This document shows positions 63,345-64,000 of a DNA stretch of 64,000 nucleotides, piece after piece (positions within the stretch are counted from its first letter, which is position 1; the number at the start of each line of letters is the position of its first letter). The position numbers and the translations under genes are program-made. The notes below the pieces were generated by a model, which saw nothing but the letters and a program-made list of their open reading frames with translations, was not told the origin of the DNA and searched no databases. The stretch is from Chloroflexota bacterium (GTDB lineage: Bacteria; Chloroflexota; Anaerolineae; Aggregatilineales; J027), in NCBI GenBank assembly GCA_013112715.1, contig JABFGB010000003.1:124001-188000 (forward strand). The letters run 5' to 3'.

Positions 63345-63360
63345 GGCCGATTTGTGCGAA

Positions 63361-63411
63361 AAAACAAGGAGCCGGGGGGAATTTGCATCAAGTGAGTCCC
63401 CGTCCCCCGGC
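63361..63411 (-). terminator. Terminator after the last membrane protein
   Basis: GCCGGGGG pairs with CCCCCGGC around about 25 bases, then TCCTTGTTTTTT in the minus direction. GC-rich and strong; ends the transcript of the gene at 63471. Confidence 0.75.
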
Positions 63412-63470
63412 CCTACACTATATATACTAATCATGGATGAAAAGGTTCAACTGCGTGGGAAATGCCTTTC

Positions 63471-63968
63471 CTAACGCCGCATTCCTTCTAATGGAGGGCG
63501 ATCATAGGCCGCCAGCAAAGCATCCAATAGCAACCGATAGATGCGCCGTTCGATGAAATAGAACGTTGCACCCACCACTGGAACTACGGCACAGGCCACG
63601 CTGATGAGCAGCGTCCATGTAAAATGGGGTGGGGGCCATCGCGGGATTTGCATAGCGACCCAGTAGGGAAACAGTAATGAGATAAACGTCAAAGGCCAGC
63701 CGATGCCGCGTGAAACAAAGACCACCCGCGAAATTTCTTCGTGACCCTCGACTTTTTCAAAATGCCCTTCAAGTCGTGTTAAAAAGGGCCGAATCCACTC
63801 GTTTTTCTCCCAACCCTGAATCGCTAACACAAAACGACGGCGGGCATCGGCTTTTCCAGCCAGATTTGTTTCAAGCCCGACACTGCCGGGGCCACGTTTG
63901 ACAAATTCTGCTACATACCGATCACGGGTTGCCTCAATTGGCATTTCGACCACGAAACTATTACGCAC
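63471..63968 (-). CDS. Unrecognised two-helix membrane protein
   Basis: 165 residues. A soluble N-terminal 85 residues (VVEMPIEATRDRYVAEFVKRG, HEEISRVVFVSRG), then two transmembrane helices (about 92-108 and 118-138) and a cytosolic Arg-rich end. No known family. It ends in a strong terminator and may belong to an operon continuing past the window. Confidence 0.7.
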   Translation of the reverse strand: MRNSFVVEMPIEATRDRYVAEFVKRGPGSVGLETNLAGKADARRRFVLAIQGWEKNEWIRPFLTRLEGHFEKVEGHEEISRVVFVSRGIGWPLTFISLLFPYWVAMQIPRWPPPHFTWTLLISVACAVVPVVGATFYFIERRIYRLLLDALLAAYDRPPLEGMRR

Positions 63969-64000
63969 GTTTCATCCAGTCCTTTGCTGCCAGTGGTAAT

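Overview
The window looks like a chromosomal segment of a free-living, probably aerobic bacterium, most plausibly a member of Chloroflexota (Anaerolineae-like). This is inferred from the gene mix (a DUF1385 protein, several GT-C membrane proteins, a B-box/DUF4190 protein, a SUF Fe-S operon, a cytochrome c/copper oxidase-type protein, TolB-like propellers, NB-ARC/TPR proteins) and moderate GC; there is no 16S gene to settle it. Genes are dense, most lie on the minus strand, and many overlap by 1-4 bases. I see no prophage, no CRISPR array and no intact insertion sequence.

Layout. 1-6.2 kb: end of a response-regulator gene, an atypical SDR, a monoheme cytochrome, then a plus-strand trio of a TIR/degenerate-CHAT/NB-ARC STAND protein, a separate TPR protein and a B-box zinc-finger membrane protein. 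This is the best candidate for an undescribed signalling or defence module. 6.2-14.9 kb (minus): two polytopic GT-C-type proteins, GNAT, DUF1385, a secreted glycosidase-like protein without its acid/base residue, and RecJ. 15-25 kb: fmt, an aldo/keto reductase, a 12-repeat double propeller, a membrane HhH protein, a FocA-type channel, malate dehydrogenase, a YdjC-type deacetylase and a TPR protein.

25-36 kb: a heme c/copper monooxygenase-like protein, then a complete SUF operon (sufC-B-D, rhodanese, sufE-sufS-sufU, a Clp-N/M50 protease fusion, a Rieske ferredoxin) ending at a strong terminator. It is divergent from sufT. Between sufC and sufT two opposed promoters have both -35 boxes inside one 36-bp palindrome, which suggests coordinated repression.

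36-53 kb: ATP-grasp protein, selD, phosphoesterases, a ParB-like protein, tRNA-His with its own promoter, an SRPBCC protein, small envelope proteins, an unusual transcarbamoylase paralogue, the bifunctional NAD(P)HX repair enzyme, and a MoxR-like AAA ATPase coupled to a receiver lacking its phosphoacceptor. 53.2-55.6 kb: a lower-GC island with a Cys-rich secreted peptide, a long foldback element, an exported protein and a DsbA-like oxidoreductase that carries a one-base frameshift. 55.8-64 kb: the protein quality-control cluster tig-clpP-clpX, tRNA-Leu with its own promoter, a response regulator/histidine kinase hybrid, a HAD-DinB fusion, a Cys-rich small protein, efp, and a membrane protein.

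Repeated themes are metal and redox biology (Fe-S assembly, cytochromes, copper, selenium, disulfides) and proteins that keep a fold but have lost canonical catalytic residues (SDR, CHAT, glycosidase, receiver, transcarbamoylase).
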